Positions 42,352-50,578 of a DNA stretch of 64,000 nucleotides are shown one piece after another. The number at the start of each line of letters is the position of its first letter. The stretch's first letter is position 1. A model generated the notes under the pieces. The model was not told the DNA's origin and searched no databases. It saw only the letters and a program-made list of their open reading frames with translations. This stretch comes from Arabiibacter massiliensis. Lineage in GTDB: Bacteria > Actinomycetota > Coriobacteriia > Coriobacteriales > Eggerthellaceae. Both the position numbers and the translations under genes were made by a program. The stretch is taken from contig NZ_LT827021.1 in the NCBI RefSeq assembly GCF_900169505.1, forward strand, positions 2,294,001 to 2,358,000, read 5' to 3'.

Positions 42352-43698
42352 CTAGAGCACCTGGTCCGTCTCAGCGAAGGCGACGATGTCCATCTTCTTC
42401 ATGGCGGCGTACGCCTTCATGATCACCCAGTACAGCACGCCGGCCAGGATGAGCGAGTTCAGGCCGGGGATGCCGATGTTCATGATGCTGGTGATCTCGC
42501 CCACCGCGAAGCCGGCGATCCAGCTCACGATGGCGAGCGGGTTCAGCTTCTCCACAGTGGCGGGCAGCATGCCCTTGGCGCGCGACTCGTCGAGCGCCGC
42601 GCGGCTGCGCTTCAGCACGAAGTAGTCAACCACCATGATGCCCGCGACGGGCGGGATGGCCACGCCGAGCAGCGAGAGGAATCCCACGAAGTAGTTGATG
42701 ATGCCGATCACCGACAGGGCCGTGCCCACGATGCCGAGCGCCCACACGAGCGCGTTGCGGCTGAGCTTCTTGTTGAACAGCGCGTTGATCATCGTGGCCA
42801 GGCCGAGCGACGACGAGTACAGGTTGATGTCGTTGAGCTTCACCGTGGAGGCCACCACGATGATGACGCCGATGACGCCCGAGGTGCCCATCATGATGTC
42901 GACCACGTTCTCGGTGCCCATGGCGTGCGCCAGCAGCACGGCCAGCAGGTTCATGCCCAGCTCGCCCACGAACGTGCCGATGAGCGTCATCCAGAACACC
43001 TGCGTGCCGTTCTTCAGGAAGCGCGCGTAGTCGGGCGTGCAGATGGCGCCGGCGATGAAGCCGCCCGCCACCATCGTGGTGGCCGCGCCCAGCGTGAGCG
43101 CCGGTCCCGGAGGGGCGGTGGTCAGAAGCTCGGTGATGGTGTGGTCCTGCAGGATGATGGCCGCGGCCACCACGACAACGATCACGAACAGCGGCACGAA
43201 CACGGTGGCGAAGTTCGCGATGGCCTTGATGCCGAACACCACCAGAAGCGTGATGCCGAGGCCGGTGATGATGGCCCACACGGGGTACTCGAACGCGCCG
43301 AGGAAGTCCGTGAACGGGACGATGCTGGTCATGCCCTCGCCGAACACGGCGTTCTGCACGCCGAACCAGCCCACCATCGAGATGGCCACCACGCCGCCGA
43401 ACAGCGCCGAGCCCACCTTGCCGAAGCCCGCCCAGCGCGAGAGCAGGCTGGTGGACAGGCCCTCCTTCGCGGCCGCCGTGCCGAGCGCCCAGCTGACCAC
43501 CTGCAGCAGCACCGAGCCGAGCATGGTGGCCAAGAAGGCGTCCCAGAACGTCAGGCCGTAGCCGAGCGCCGCGCCCAGCATGAGCTGGGACACGCAGCAG
43601 ATCGCGCCGATCCTGATGAAAAGAATCCGCCAGAACGGCTGTTTCGCTTCATCAGGTACGCGCGACAACGAATAGTCGATGTCGTTTTCCGGAGCCAT
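42352..43698 (-). CDS. NCS1-family cytosine/purine/hydantoin permease (CodB-like)
   Basis: A 448-residue membrane protein with about twelve transmembrane helices. SQLMLGAALGYGLTFWDAFL, SLLSRWAGFGKVGSALFGGV and SMVGWFGVQNAVFGEGM match the NCS1 signature, and AGGFIAGAICTPDYARFLKN and VDYFVLKR are also typical. It imports a nucleobase or related heterocycle with protons or sodium. Given the HyuA/DUF917 genes nearby, a hydantoin or pyrimidine is the likely cargo. The ATG at 43698 has GAGAAAGGA upstream. It is the only transporter in this cluster. Confidence 0.92.
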   Translation of the reverse strand: MAPENDIDYSLSRVPDEAKQPFWRILFIRIGAICCVSQLMLGAALGYGLTFWDAFLATMLGSVLLQVVSWALGTAAAKEGLSTSLLSRWAGFGKVGSALFGGVVAISMVGWFGVQNAVFGEGMTSIVPFTDFLGAFEYPVWAIITGLGITLLVVFGIKAIANFATVFVPLFVIVVVVAAAIILQDHTITELLTTAPPGPALTLGAATTMVAGGFIAGAICTPDYARFLKNGTQVFWMTLIGTFVGELGMNLLAVLLAHAMGTENVVDIMMGTSGVIGVIIVVASTVKLNDINLYSSSLGLATMINALFNKKLSRNALVWALGIVGTALSVIGIINYFVGFLSLLGVAIPPVAGIMVVDYFVLKRSRAALDESRAKGMLPATVEKLNPLAIVSWIAGFAVGEITSIMNIGIPGLNSLILAGVLYWVIMKAYAAMKKMDIVAFAETDQVL

Positions 43699-44006
43699 GA
43701 TTGTCCTTTCTCCCCTGCGGCGTCGCCCGCAGGCCGATCCCCCTCGCGGCGTTTTCTCCTCGACGTCGCGGCCTTGCAGCAAGCAAGATGGAGGGGATTA
43801 TACCGTGCGCGCGGCTCTTTCGTGACGACGTGGGGAAAGTTTCATTGGGGAGAAACCATCGAAGGGGCCGAGCGGCTGCCTCGGTCGGTCTGCGGCGAGC
43901 GCGCCTCTGCCCCCGCGCCCTCGCCCCCGCGCGCCGGGTTGGGGACTTCTGGAGTGTTGACAAGCCGCCCGTATCGGAGAACGGCCGTTTGTACTAGAAT
44001 ACCCGC

Positions 44007-44144
44007 ATGCGAAAAAAGCCGCAGAACATCCGACAGTCGCTCGAGGCTCCGCTCATGGGGTTCGGCATCGTGCTGCTCTCGCTGGGGTGCTTCCTGCTGG
44101 CGCTGTGGGCGCTCATCATCATCGTGAGGGTCGTGCTGGGTTGA
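44007..44144 (+). CDS. Small single-span membrane protein
   Basis: A 45-residue frame missed by length cut-offs: MRKKPQNIRQSLEAPLMGFG, then one hydrophobic helix IVLLSLGCFLLALWALIIIV and a short RVVLG end. The basic start followed by a single helix suggests N-in topology. A TAGAAT -10 at 43995-44000 ends six bases before the ATG, the same spacing as at rlmN, so the mRNA may be leaderless. It precedes trkH by 56 bp on the same strand and may be a small partner of it. The 43699-44006 gap upstream shows no other gene. Confidence 0.65.
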   Translation: MRKKPQNIRQSLEAPLMGFGIVLLSLGCFLLALWALIIIVRVVLG

Positions 44145-44200
44145 GTCCGATCGTCGAAAACGCCGCTTCGGCCGGCGCGGGACAGGGGTAGGGCGCATCC

Positions 44201-45721
44201 ATGTGGCAGCGGTTCACATTGTACGATGTGCGGGTCATCGGCCATTACCTCGGCGTGCTCGTGCTGTTCTCCACGTTCGCCCTCGTCGTGCCGTTCGTGA
44301 CGGCCGTCGCTTGCGGCGAGTGGAGGCCGGCCGGCCATTACCTTCTGACCATCGGCATCTCCCTCATCGTGGGGTCGGCCCTGCGCTTCTTGCGCGTCGA
44401 GCCGGGCCGCCTCAACAGGCAGCAGGCGCTCGCCGTCACCGGTCTCGCCTGGATCGTGCTCGCCTTCGTCGCCGCCGTGCCCCTGCATCTCTCCGGGCAC
44501 TACGCCACCTACCTTGACGCGCTGTTCGACGGCGTGTCGGGCATGACCACGACGGGCGCGAGCGTCATCCTCGACCTCGACCACCTGTCGAACGCCGACA
44601 ACATGTGGCGGTTCATGACCCACCTCATCGGCGGTTTGGGACTCATCGTGGTGGCGCTGTCGTTCGGCCTGTTCGGCAAGCGCGCCGGCGCGAGCCTGTA
44701 CATGTCCGAGGGGCGCAGCGAGCACGTGGTGCCCAACGTCGTGCAGACCACCCAGTTCATCGCGAAGATAGCCATGGGTTTCATCCTCATCGTCGCGCTC
44801 GTCCTCACGGGGCTGTGCCTCTTCCTCGGCATGGAGCCGCTGCGCGCCGTGCTGCACGCCCTGTGGCTCGCCATCTCGGGCTTCACCACCGGCGGCTTCA
44901 CGCCCATGAGCCAAAGCGTCATGTACTACCACTCCTTCCCCGTCGAGGTGGTGCTCATGCTGCTCATGCTCATGGGCTCCATCAACTTCGTGCTGCACTC
45001 CGAGGTGTGGAAGGGCCGCGTCGCCATCTTCTTCCGCGACCTCGAGATCCGCACGATGGTCGTGTGGCTCGCGGTGGTGACGTGCGTGTTCGCGGCCTCG
45101 CTCAGCGCAAGCGGCGAGTTCTCCAACCTTCCCACCATGCTGCGGCGCGGCCTGTTCATGGTGATCTCGGCGTTCTCCACCACCGGCTTCCAGAACATCA
45201 CCACCAACCAGCTGACCACGCTGCTCGGGTCGGGCGCGTTTCTGGTGCTGGCCATGCTCATGGCGGTGGGCGGCAGCGGCGGGTCCACCTCGGGCGGCAT
45301 CAAGTTCAACCGCATGGGCCTCATCGCGAAGTCCATGGTGTCCACCATCAAGCAGGCGCTCGCTCCCGACACGGCCCGCGTGGTCGTGGCGTACAACCAC
45401 GTGGGGCGGCGCATCCTCTCGCCCGAGATCGTGAAAGAGGCCATGACGGTGTTCGTCCTGTACGTCATCACGTACGCGGTGGGCGCCCTCGTGGGCATCG
45501 CGCACGGGTTCGAGGCGGCGCCGGCCATCTTCGAGTCGGTGTCGATGGCCAGCAACGGCGGCATCGTCTCGACGCTCGCGACGTCCGGCATGCCCGTGAC
45601 GCTGGAGGTGTTCTACATCCTGCAGATGTGGGCCGGCCGTCTGGAGTTCGTGACGCTTATCGCGCTCGTGGTGGAGATCATCGTGTCACTCAATCTGAAA
45701 AGGCGGGTGTCGAAGGGATGA
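44201..45721 (+). CDS. trkH: TrkH/KtrB-family potassium uptake protein
   Basis: A 506-residue K+ transporter subunit. The four selectivity-filter-like pore loops are visible: GVSGMTTTGASVILDLDH, WLAISGFTTGGFTPMSQS, VISAFSTTGFQNITTNQ and VSMASNGGIVSTLATSG. GGLGLIVVALSFGLFGKRAG and GGSGGSTSGGIKFNRMGL follow the family pattern. It needs a cytoplasmic TrkA/KtrA NAD-binding subunit, which is not in the window. The ATG at 44201 has a weak GGGTAGGG upstream. The stop overlaps the next gene by ATGA. Confidence 0.94.
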   Translation: MWQRFTLYDVRVIGHYLGVLVLFSTFALVVPFVTAVACGEWRPAGHYLLTIGISLIVGSALRFLRVEPGRLNRQQALAVTGLAWIVLAFVAAVPLHLSGHYATYLDALFDGVSGMTTTGASVILDLDHLSNADNMWRFMTHLIGGLGLIVVALSFGLFGKRAGASLYMSEGRSEHVVPNVVQTTQFIAKIAMGFILIVALVLTGLCLFLGMEPLRAVLHALWLAISGFTTGGFTPMSQSVMYYHSFPVEVVLMLLMLMGSINFVLHSEVWKGRVAIFFRDLEIRTMVVWLAVVTCVFAASLSASGEFSNLPTMLRRGLFMVISAFSTTGFQNITTNQLTTLLGSGAFLVLAMLMAVGGSGGSTSGGIKFNRMGLIAKSMVSTIKQALAPDTARVVVAYNHVGRRILSPEIVKEAMTVFVLYVITYAVGALVGIAHGFEAAPAIFESVSMASNGGIVSTLATSGMPVTLEVFYILQMWAGRLEFVTLIALVVEIIVSLNLKRRVSKG

Positions 45722-46335
45722 CCTGGCTATTCGCACGCATAGCGCCCCGCTTCGCCCGTGCCGCGCTTGTCGCGGCCGCGTTGGCGGCCGGGCTGGCGCT
45801 CGCGCCGACGGTGTTCGCCGACGAGCCCGTCGATCAGCCCGCCGCGCAGGACGACAACGCGGTGAACACCCAGCAGCTGCCCGACAGCTCGTTCATCTAC
45901 GACACGTCCATATCCGATCTGAGCAGCGCGGACACCTACTACGACAACCAGACGGTGCAGGTGGTGGGCGAAGCCGTCGGCGACAGCATCCGCTCGGGGC
46001 TGGGCAACCGCCACCGGTGGATCACGCTGTCGGCCGAGGGCGACTCGTCCACGCTCTCGGTGTACATGACCGCCGAGCAGGCCGCGAAAATCGACGCGTT
46101 CGGCAAGTACGGCACGCGCGGCACCACGCTGCAAGTGCGCGGGACGTTCCATCTCGTCTGCCCCGACCATGAGGGGCTCTCCGACCTCCACGCCGAGGTG
46201 GTGACGGCGGTCGCGCCCGGCGAGCATCGCGAGGACGTGTTCGATTTCAACGACTTCGTCCCCGGCATCGCGGCGGTGGCGGTGGGGCTTATCATGCTCG
46301 GGGTGTTCTACTGGCTGCGCGAGCGGCAGCGTTAG
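45718..46335 (+). CDS. Exported OB-fold-like protein with C-terminal anchor
   Basis: A 205-residue protein with a signal peptide (RAALVAAALAAGLALAPTVF with cleavage near ADEP). An extracytoplasmic domain follows whose strand order (DNQTVQVVGEAVGDSI, HRWITLSAEGDSSTLSVYMT, TTLQVRGTFHLVC) resembles an OB fold. One C-terminal transmembrane helix (AAVAVGLIMLGVFYWL) and a short basic tail complete it. The ATG at 45718 overlaps the trkH stop (ATGA), so the two are co-translated and may form a complex. The function is unknown. Confidence 0.8.
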   Translation: MTWLFARIAPRFARAALVAAALAAGLALAPTVFADEPVDQPAAQDDNAVNTQQLPDSSFIYDTSISDLSSADTYYDNQTVQVVGEAVGDSIRSGLGNRHRWITLSAEGDSSTLSVYMTAEQAAKIDAFGKYGTRGTTLQVRGTFHLVCPDHEGLSDLHAEVVTAVAPGEHREDVFDFNDFVPGIAAVAVGLIMLGVFYWLRERQR

Positions 46336-46350
46336 GAAAGGGGACCGCGC

Positions 46351-47340
46351 TTGCAGAAAGGCCGGGTTGTCAAGCTTGACCGGGGGTATCCCCTCGTGCG
46401 CACGGAGTCGGGCGCGCTCGTGCGCTGCGAGCACGCCACGGCGCTGGTGAAGGGCGAGGAGGTGCGCGCGGTCATCGGCGACTTCGTGGACGTGGCGGTT
46501 CCGGAGGGGCACGACAAGGGCATCATCGACGGCATCCGGCCGCGCACGCGCGCGTTCGTGCGCAAGGATCCCACCGAGCGAGCGCTGCCGCAGGTGCTGG
46601 CCGCCAACTTCGACCGCGTCCTCGTGGCGCAACCGCTGGCCGATGTCAACGTGCGCCGCCTGGAGCGCGAGCTGGTGCTGGCCTACGAGACGGGCGCCGA
46701 GGTGACCGTGGTGCTGACGAAGGCCGACCTCGCGGAGGACGAGGAGCATGTGGCCGAGGTGCGCGACCGCGTGCGCGCGCTCGTGGGCCCGGACGTGCAG
46801 ACCCTCGTGGTGTCGGAGAACGACCCCGCCAGCATCGAGGCCGTGCGCCAGCTGGTGCCCGAGGGGACGGTGGCCGTGCTTATCGGCAAGAGCGGCGTGG
46901 GGAAGTCGAGCATGGTGAACATGCTGGTGGGAGCGGCCGTGCAGGAGACGACGCCCGTGCGCGAGGACGGCAAGGGCCGCCACACCACCGTGAGCCGCGA
47001 GATGGTGTCCGTGCCGGGCGGGGGCTTCATCGTGGATATGCCGGGCGTGCGGGGCCTGGGCCTCTGGGAGGCCGACGCGGGCATCGGCGCCGCGTTTTCC
47101 GACGTGGAGGAGCTGGCCGAGCAATGCCGCTTCCGCGACTGCCGCCATGTGGACGAGCCCGGATGCGCTGTGCGCGCCGCCGTGGAAGCCGGCGACCTCG
47201 GCGAGGAGCGCTATGCGTCTTACCAGGCCCTCAAGCAGGAGACGCACGATCTGCGCGAGCGCCGCGAGGAAGCCCGCCGCATGCGCGGCGAGAAAGCGAG
47301 CGACTCCCGCAAGAAATCCAAGCCCCGCAAGAAGCGCTAG
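46351..47340 (+). CDS. rsgA: Ribosome small-subunit GTPase RsgA (YjeQ)
   Basis: A 329-residue circularly permuted GTPase that helps mature the 30S subunit. An N-terminal OB fold is followed by G4 (VVLTKADLAE), then G1 (IGKSGVGKSSMVNML), the G2 threonines (GKGRHTTVSREM) and G3 (VDMPGVRGLGL), in the permuted order typical of RsgA. The C-terminal zinc knuckle CRFRDCRHVDEPGCAV is present. A Lys/Arg-rich tail of about 25 residues is longer than usual. The TTG start at 46351 has GGAAAGGGG upstream, 15 bases after the previous stop. Confidence 0.95.
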   Translation: MQKGRVVKLDRGYPLVRTESGALVRCEHATALVKGEEVRAVIGDFVDVAVPEGHDKGIIDGIRPRTRAFVRKDPTERALPQVLAANFDRVLVAQPLADVNVRRLERELVLAYETGAEVTVVLTKADLAEDEEHVAEVRDRVRALVGPDVQTLVVSENDPASIEAVRQLVPEGTVAVLIGKSGVGKSSMVNMLVGAAVQETTPVREDGKGRHTTVSREMVSVPGGGFIVDMPGVRGLGLWEADAGIGAAFSDVEELAEQCRFRDCRHVDEPGCAVRAAVEAGDLGEERYASYQALKQETHDLRERREEARRMRGEKASDSRKKSKPRKKR

Positions 47341-47350
47341 CGCGCAGTTT

Positions 47351-47390
47351 GTCATCCTGAGCGAGCGAAGCGAGTCGAAGGATCCCCCGC
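47351..47390. repeat. TCATCCTGAGCG-type repeat, 40-bp identical to 49872-49911
   Basis: A 40-base unit starting GTCATCCTGAGCGAGCGAAG in the gap after rsgA; the copy at 49872 is identical over its whole length. Confidence 0.9.
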
Positions 47391-47483
47391 GGCACCAGCA
47401 AGAAGCGCTAGCGCGCCGCTCCCTTGTGCTACGATGGTTCCCGGATGACGCAACCGCAACGGGGAGAGGGGCAGGGGGCGCGC

Positions 47484-49160
47484 ATGGGGAAGCACTCGTT
47501 CAGCCTGAAGACCATCTACCTGGCCGCCTTGACGGTGGCCTTCGTCGTGTCGTTCTTCGCATTCGCCCTGTTCGATGTGCACTCGCAGCAGAAGCAGACC
47601 GAGGCGGCGCTGCTGGAGGAGGCGCGCACGTTCGCCCGCGAGATGGACGCCGTGTGGCAGTTCATGGACAACTCGCAGAGCGTCATCAACAATTCAGACG
47701 CAGGCGGGTTCGAGTTCAAGGGGCTGCACTGCGCCGTGGTGGGCAAGAGCGTGGGGCGGCTGTTCTCGGCGGGCAGCGACTACGCCATCCGCTACACGAA
47801 CTTCAACCCGCGCAGCGAGCAGGACATCCCCGACGAGTTCGAGGAAGAGGCCCTCAACCGGTTCTACGCCGACTCCTCGGTCACCGAGCATTACGGCATC
47901 GCCCCCTACGAGGGGCAGGAGCGGTTCCGCTACCTGCAGGCGCTCGAGGTGGACGAGAGCTGCCTTGAATGCCACGGCGAGCCGGCGGGCGAGCTGGACA
48001 TCACGGGCAAGCCGAAGGAGGGCTGGACGCTCGAGTCGGTGGGCGGGGCAATCAGCATCGTCATCCCCGTCGACCAGCAGCGCCAAGCCGTGTTCGACAA
48101 CGTGGTGCGCGACATCGCGTTCTTCCTCATGCTCACCGTCATCATCGGCTCCATCGTGTACATCGCGACCACGGTGTTCGTGCTGCGGCCGCTGCACGGG
48201 CTGCACGGGGCGTTCGGCGAGATGCGCGAAGGCCGTCTGGGCGCGTCGCTGCGGGAAGGGCGCGCGGCTAAGGAGGTGCGGCGCCTCATCGCCGGCTTCA
48301 ACGATATGGCCGGCAAGCTGCACGACGTGTACGAGCACCTGGAATCGCAGGTGGCGGCGCGCACGAGCGATCTGCAGGAGGCTAACGCGCTTCTGGAGCA
48401 GCAGCGCGACACGCTGGAGAAGCTCAACGCCGACCTGGCGCAGGAGACGCAGTTCAAGTCCGACCTCCTGTCCATGGTGAACCACGAGCTGCGCACGCCG
48501 CTCACCTCCATCATCACGTTCGCCCAGATCTCGCGCGAAGCGTGCGACCCGGCGAACGAGGGCGACCGCCGTTCGTGGGAGGAGATCGAGAAGAACAGCC
48601 AGATCCTGCTCACGATGATCAACGACATGCTGGACATCGCGCGCTCGGACGCCGGCGTCATCAAGACGGCCCGCGAGCCGATGGATCTGGGCGATGTGGC
48701 GGCGTCCGTGCGGAGCACCATGGCGCCGCTCGCGCAGAAGTACGCGGTGGCGTTCCGCACGAAGGTGGCCTCCGACGTGCCGCTCGTGTACGGCGACTTC
48801 GAGAAGACGGTGCGCATGCTGGAGAACCTGGCCAGCAACGCCATCAAGTTCACGCCCGACGGCGGCGCGGTGGAGCTGAGCGTGTCATACGATGCCGAGG
48901 CGCGCGCGGTGACGATGTCCATGGCCGACGACGGCATCGGCATCGCGCCCGAGGATCAGGAGCGCATCTTCGAGCGGTTCGTGCAGGTGGACAGCACATC
49001 GACGCGCAAGTACAACGGCAGCGGGCTGGGGCTCGCGCTCGTGCGCGAGTACGCCGACGTGCAGGGGTTCGAGGTGACGGTGGAAAGCGAGCTCGGCGAG
49101 GGAAGCGTGTTCCGCATCGCCGTGCCGAAGGAAGCGATCGTGGGGGATGACGATGTATAA
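47484..49160 (+). CDS. Membrane histidine kinase with CxxCH (haem-type) sensor domain
   Basis: A 558-residue sensor kinase. A transmembrane helix (TIYLAALTVAFVVSFFAFAL) leads into an extracytoplasmic sensor of the Tll0287/DUF3365 type with a CLECH motif near residue 159, the signature for covalent c-type haem. A second transmembrane helix (FFLMLTVIIGSIVYIATTVF), HAMP, coiled coil, HisKA (SMVNHELRTPLTSI) and a HATPase domain (ENLASNAIKFTPDGG, ADDGIGIAPED, GSGLGLALVREYA) follow. It probably senses redox state or a haem ligand. The ATG at 47484 is chosen for AGGGGGCG upstream; 47445 is an alternative. It overlaps the response regulator gene. Confidence 0.93.
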   Translation: MGKHSFSLKTIYLAALTVAFVVSFFAFALFDVHSQQKQTEAALLEEARTFAREMDAVWQFMDNSQSVINNSDAGGFEFKGLHCAVVGKSVGRLFSAGSDYAIRYTNFNPRSEQDIPDEFEEEALNRFYADSSVTEHYGIAPYEGQERFRYLQALEVDESCLECHGEPAGELDITGKPKEGWTLESVGGAISIVIPVDQQRQAVFDNVVRDIAFFLMLTVIIGSIVYIATTVFVLRPLHGLHGAFGEMREGRLGASLREGRAAKEVRRLIAGFNDMAGKLHDVYEHLESQVAARTSDLQEANALLEQQRDTLEKLNADLAQETQFKSDLLSMVNHELRTPLTSIITFAQISREACDPANEGDRRSWEEIEKNSQILLTMINDMLDIARSDAGVIKTAREPMDLGDVAASVRSTMAPLAQKYAVAFRTKVASDVPLVYGDFEKTVRMLENLASNAIKFTPDGGAVELSVSYDAEARAVTMSMADDGIGIAPEDQERIFERFVQVDSTSTRKYNGSGLGLALVREYADVQGFEVTVESELGEGSVFRIAVPKEAIVGDDDV

Positions 49161-49881
49161 GGTTCTGCTGATTGACGACGAGGCCAACTTGCACCAGGCC
49201 ATCGAGAAGCTGCTTGAGCCGAGCGGCTACGCGTACCTGGGCGCGCGCGACGCCGAGGCGGGCATGGAGCTGCTCGCGCGCGAGAAGCCCGACCTGCTGC
49301 TGCTCGACGTGATGCTGCCGGGCACGAACGGCTTCGACCTGTGCGCCCGCATCCGCGAGGAGGGAAGGCGCATCCCGGTGATCTTCCTCTCGGCGAAGTG
49401 CGACATCGTGGACAAGAGCATCGGCTTTCGCGCCGGCGGCGACGACTACGTGACGAAGCCCTTCGACGCCACCGAGCTTCTGCTGCGCATCGAGGCGAAC
49501 ATCCGCCGCCACAAGGACACCGTGGATTTCGCGCGCTCGCGCAACCGCGAGGGCGTGGCGCGCATCGGTGACTTGGAGGTGCGCTTCGGCGAGTACGAGG
49601 TGCGCGTGAAGGGCAGGCCCGTGCAGCTCACCACCAAGGAGTTCGAAATCGTGGCGTTTCTGGCGGCGCATCCCGGCAAGGTGTTCACGCGCAGCCAGAT
49701 TCAGGAGTACATCTGGGGCGAGTCCGACGCCGACTGCAAGCCCACCAACAACATCACCGTGTTCGTGCGCAAGATCCGCGAGAAGATAGAGGAGAACCCC
49801 AGCGAGCCGAAGTACCTGCTCACCGTGCAGCGAGTAGGCTACAAAATGGCCGACCGCGTGGAGAGCCCTTTGTCATCCTGA
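49153..49881 (+). CDS. OmpR/PhoB-family response regulator
   Basis: A 242-residue regulator. The receiver domain has the acidic pair (LIDDEAN), the phospho-acceptor Asp in LLLLDVMLPGTNGFD, LSAKCDIVDK and YVTKPFDATELLLR with the conserved Lys. The C-terminal winged helix includes VQLTTKEFEIVAFLAAHPGK and VRKIREKIEENP, YLLTVQRVGYKM. It is the partner of the haem-motif kinase upstream, whose stop it overlaps by 8 bases. ATG 49153 sits six bases after GGGGG; ATG 49147 is also possible. Its last codons (SS-stop) are supplied by a TCATCCTGA repeat. Confidence 0.95.
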   Translation: MYKVLLIDDEANLHQAIEKLLEPSGYAYLGARDAEAGMELLAREKPDLLLLDVMLPGTNGFDLCARIREEGRRIPVIFLSAKCDIVDKSIGFRAGGDDYVTKPFDATELLLRIEANIRRHKDTVDFARSRNREGVARIGDLEVRFGEYEVRVKGRPVQLTTKEFEIVAFLAAHPGKVFTRSQIQEYIWGESDADCKPTNNITVFVRKIREKIEENPSEPKYLLTVQRVGYKMADRVESPLSS

Positions 49882-49911
49882 GCGAGCGAAGCGAGTCGAA
49901 GGATCCCCCGC
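49872..49911. repeat. TCATCCTGAGCG-type repeat forming the response-regulator stop
   Basis: Identical over 40 bp to 47351-47390. The TGA of the response-regulator gene (49879-49881) lies within it. Confidence 0.9.
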
Positions 49912-49941
49912 AGCGCTAGCTGGCGAGTTCGTCAAAACATT

Positions 49942-50009
49942 CACACCGTGTTAAGTTTTTGACGCCGCTATATCGATTGCAAAAAAGTGAACACTATGTT
50001 AACATTTTT
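49942..50009 (+). promoter_or_regulatory. Promoter region of abiE with two operator-like repeats
   Basis: CACACCGTGTTAAGTTTTT (49942-49960) and AACACTATGTTAACATTTTT (49990-50009) are related direct repeats 48 bp apart, each with internal dyad symmetry. They flank a TATATC -10 candidate at 49970-49975. AbiEi antitoxins are known to repress their own promoters through repeats of this kind. The region is AT-rich. Confidence 0.6.
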
Positions 50010-50011
50010 GC

Positions 50012-50578
50012 ATGTTCGCAATGATTACTGACACTGAAAAGCTGAGAGAGGTCGCCATCGACCAGTATGGCTACGTCACAACCGCTCAGGCGGAAGACGA
50101 AGGGGTCACCCGGCATTCTCTTGCGGCCTTGACGAAGCGCGGGCGTTTAGAGCGCGTGGCCCATGGGCTGTATCGCGTCCCGCAGGTGCCGGAAACACGC
50201 CTTGATGCATTCATGCGCGTCATATTGTGGACGGGGGCACCGGAAGCGGTTTTGAGCCACGATACCGCCCTCGATGCTTACGAAGTGTGCGACATAAACC
50301 CGACGAAGATTCATGTGACAGTGGGTAAGGGTCGCCGAATTGCAAAGGCGGGCGGCGAGGGATACGTGCTTCACCGTCAGGACATTGATGCCAGCCAAAA
50401 GGCTTGGTGGCATCGTATCCCCATCGTCACATTGCCTTGTGCGATAGAGCAGTGCATCGTTGCGGACGTGCCAACGTACTTGATTCGGCAGGCGATTGAA
50501 AACGGCGAGCGCAGCCGCCTACTAACAGCAGAAGAAGCGCGAATTCTGGAGGGGGAGCTTGATGGGAGATACCGATGA
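50012..50578 (+). CDS. AbiEi-family type IV antitoxin
   Basis: A 188-residue protein with an N-terminal winged helix (LREVAIDQYGYVTTAQAEDE then GVTRHSLAALTKRGRLERVA) and the AbiEi continuation HGLYRVPQVPETRLDAFMRV. It has two roles in known systems: repressing its operon and countering the AbiEii nucleotidyltransferase. The start at 50012 has no clear ribosome binding site; 50021 (MITDTEK) is an alternative. It overlaps the toxin gene by 17 bases. Base composition is lower in GC than the flanking core genes, suggesting transfer. Confidence 0.9.
   Translation: MFAMITDTEKLREVAIDQYGYVTTAQAEDEGVTRHSLAALTKRGRLERVAHGLYRVPQVPETRLDAFMRVILWTGAPEAVLSHDTALDAYEVCDINPTKIHVTVGKGRRIAKAGGEGYVLHRQDIDASQKAWWHRIPIVTLPCAIEQCIVADVPTYLIRQAIENGERSRLLTAEEARILEGELDGRYR

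Noticed and set aside
42298..44127. A 609-codon plus-strand frame over the permease gene
   Set aside because: It is antisense to twelve well-defined transmembrane helices and has no start signal; the real genes here are the NCS1 permease on minus and the 45-residue protein at 44007.
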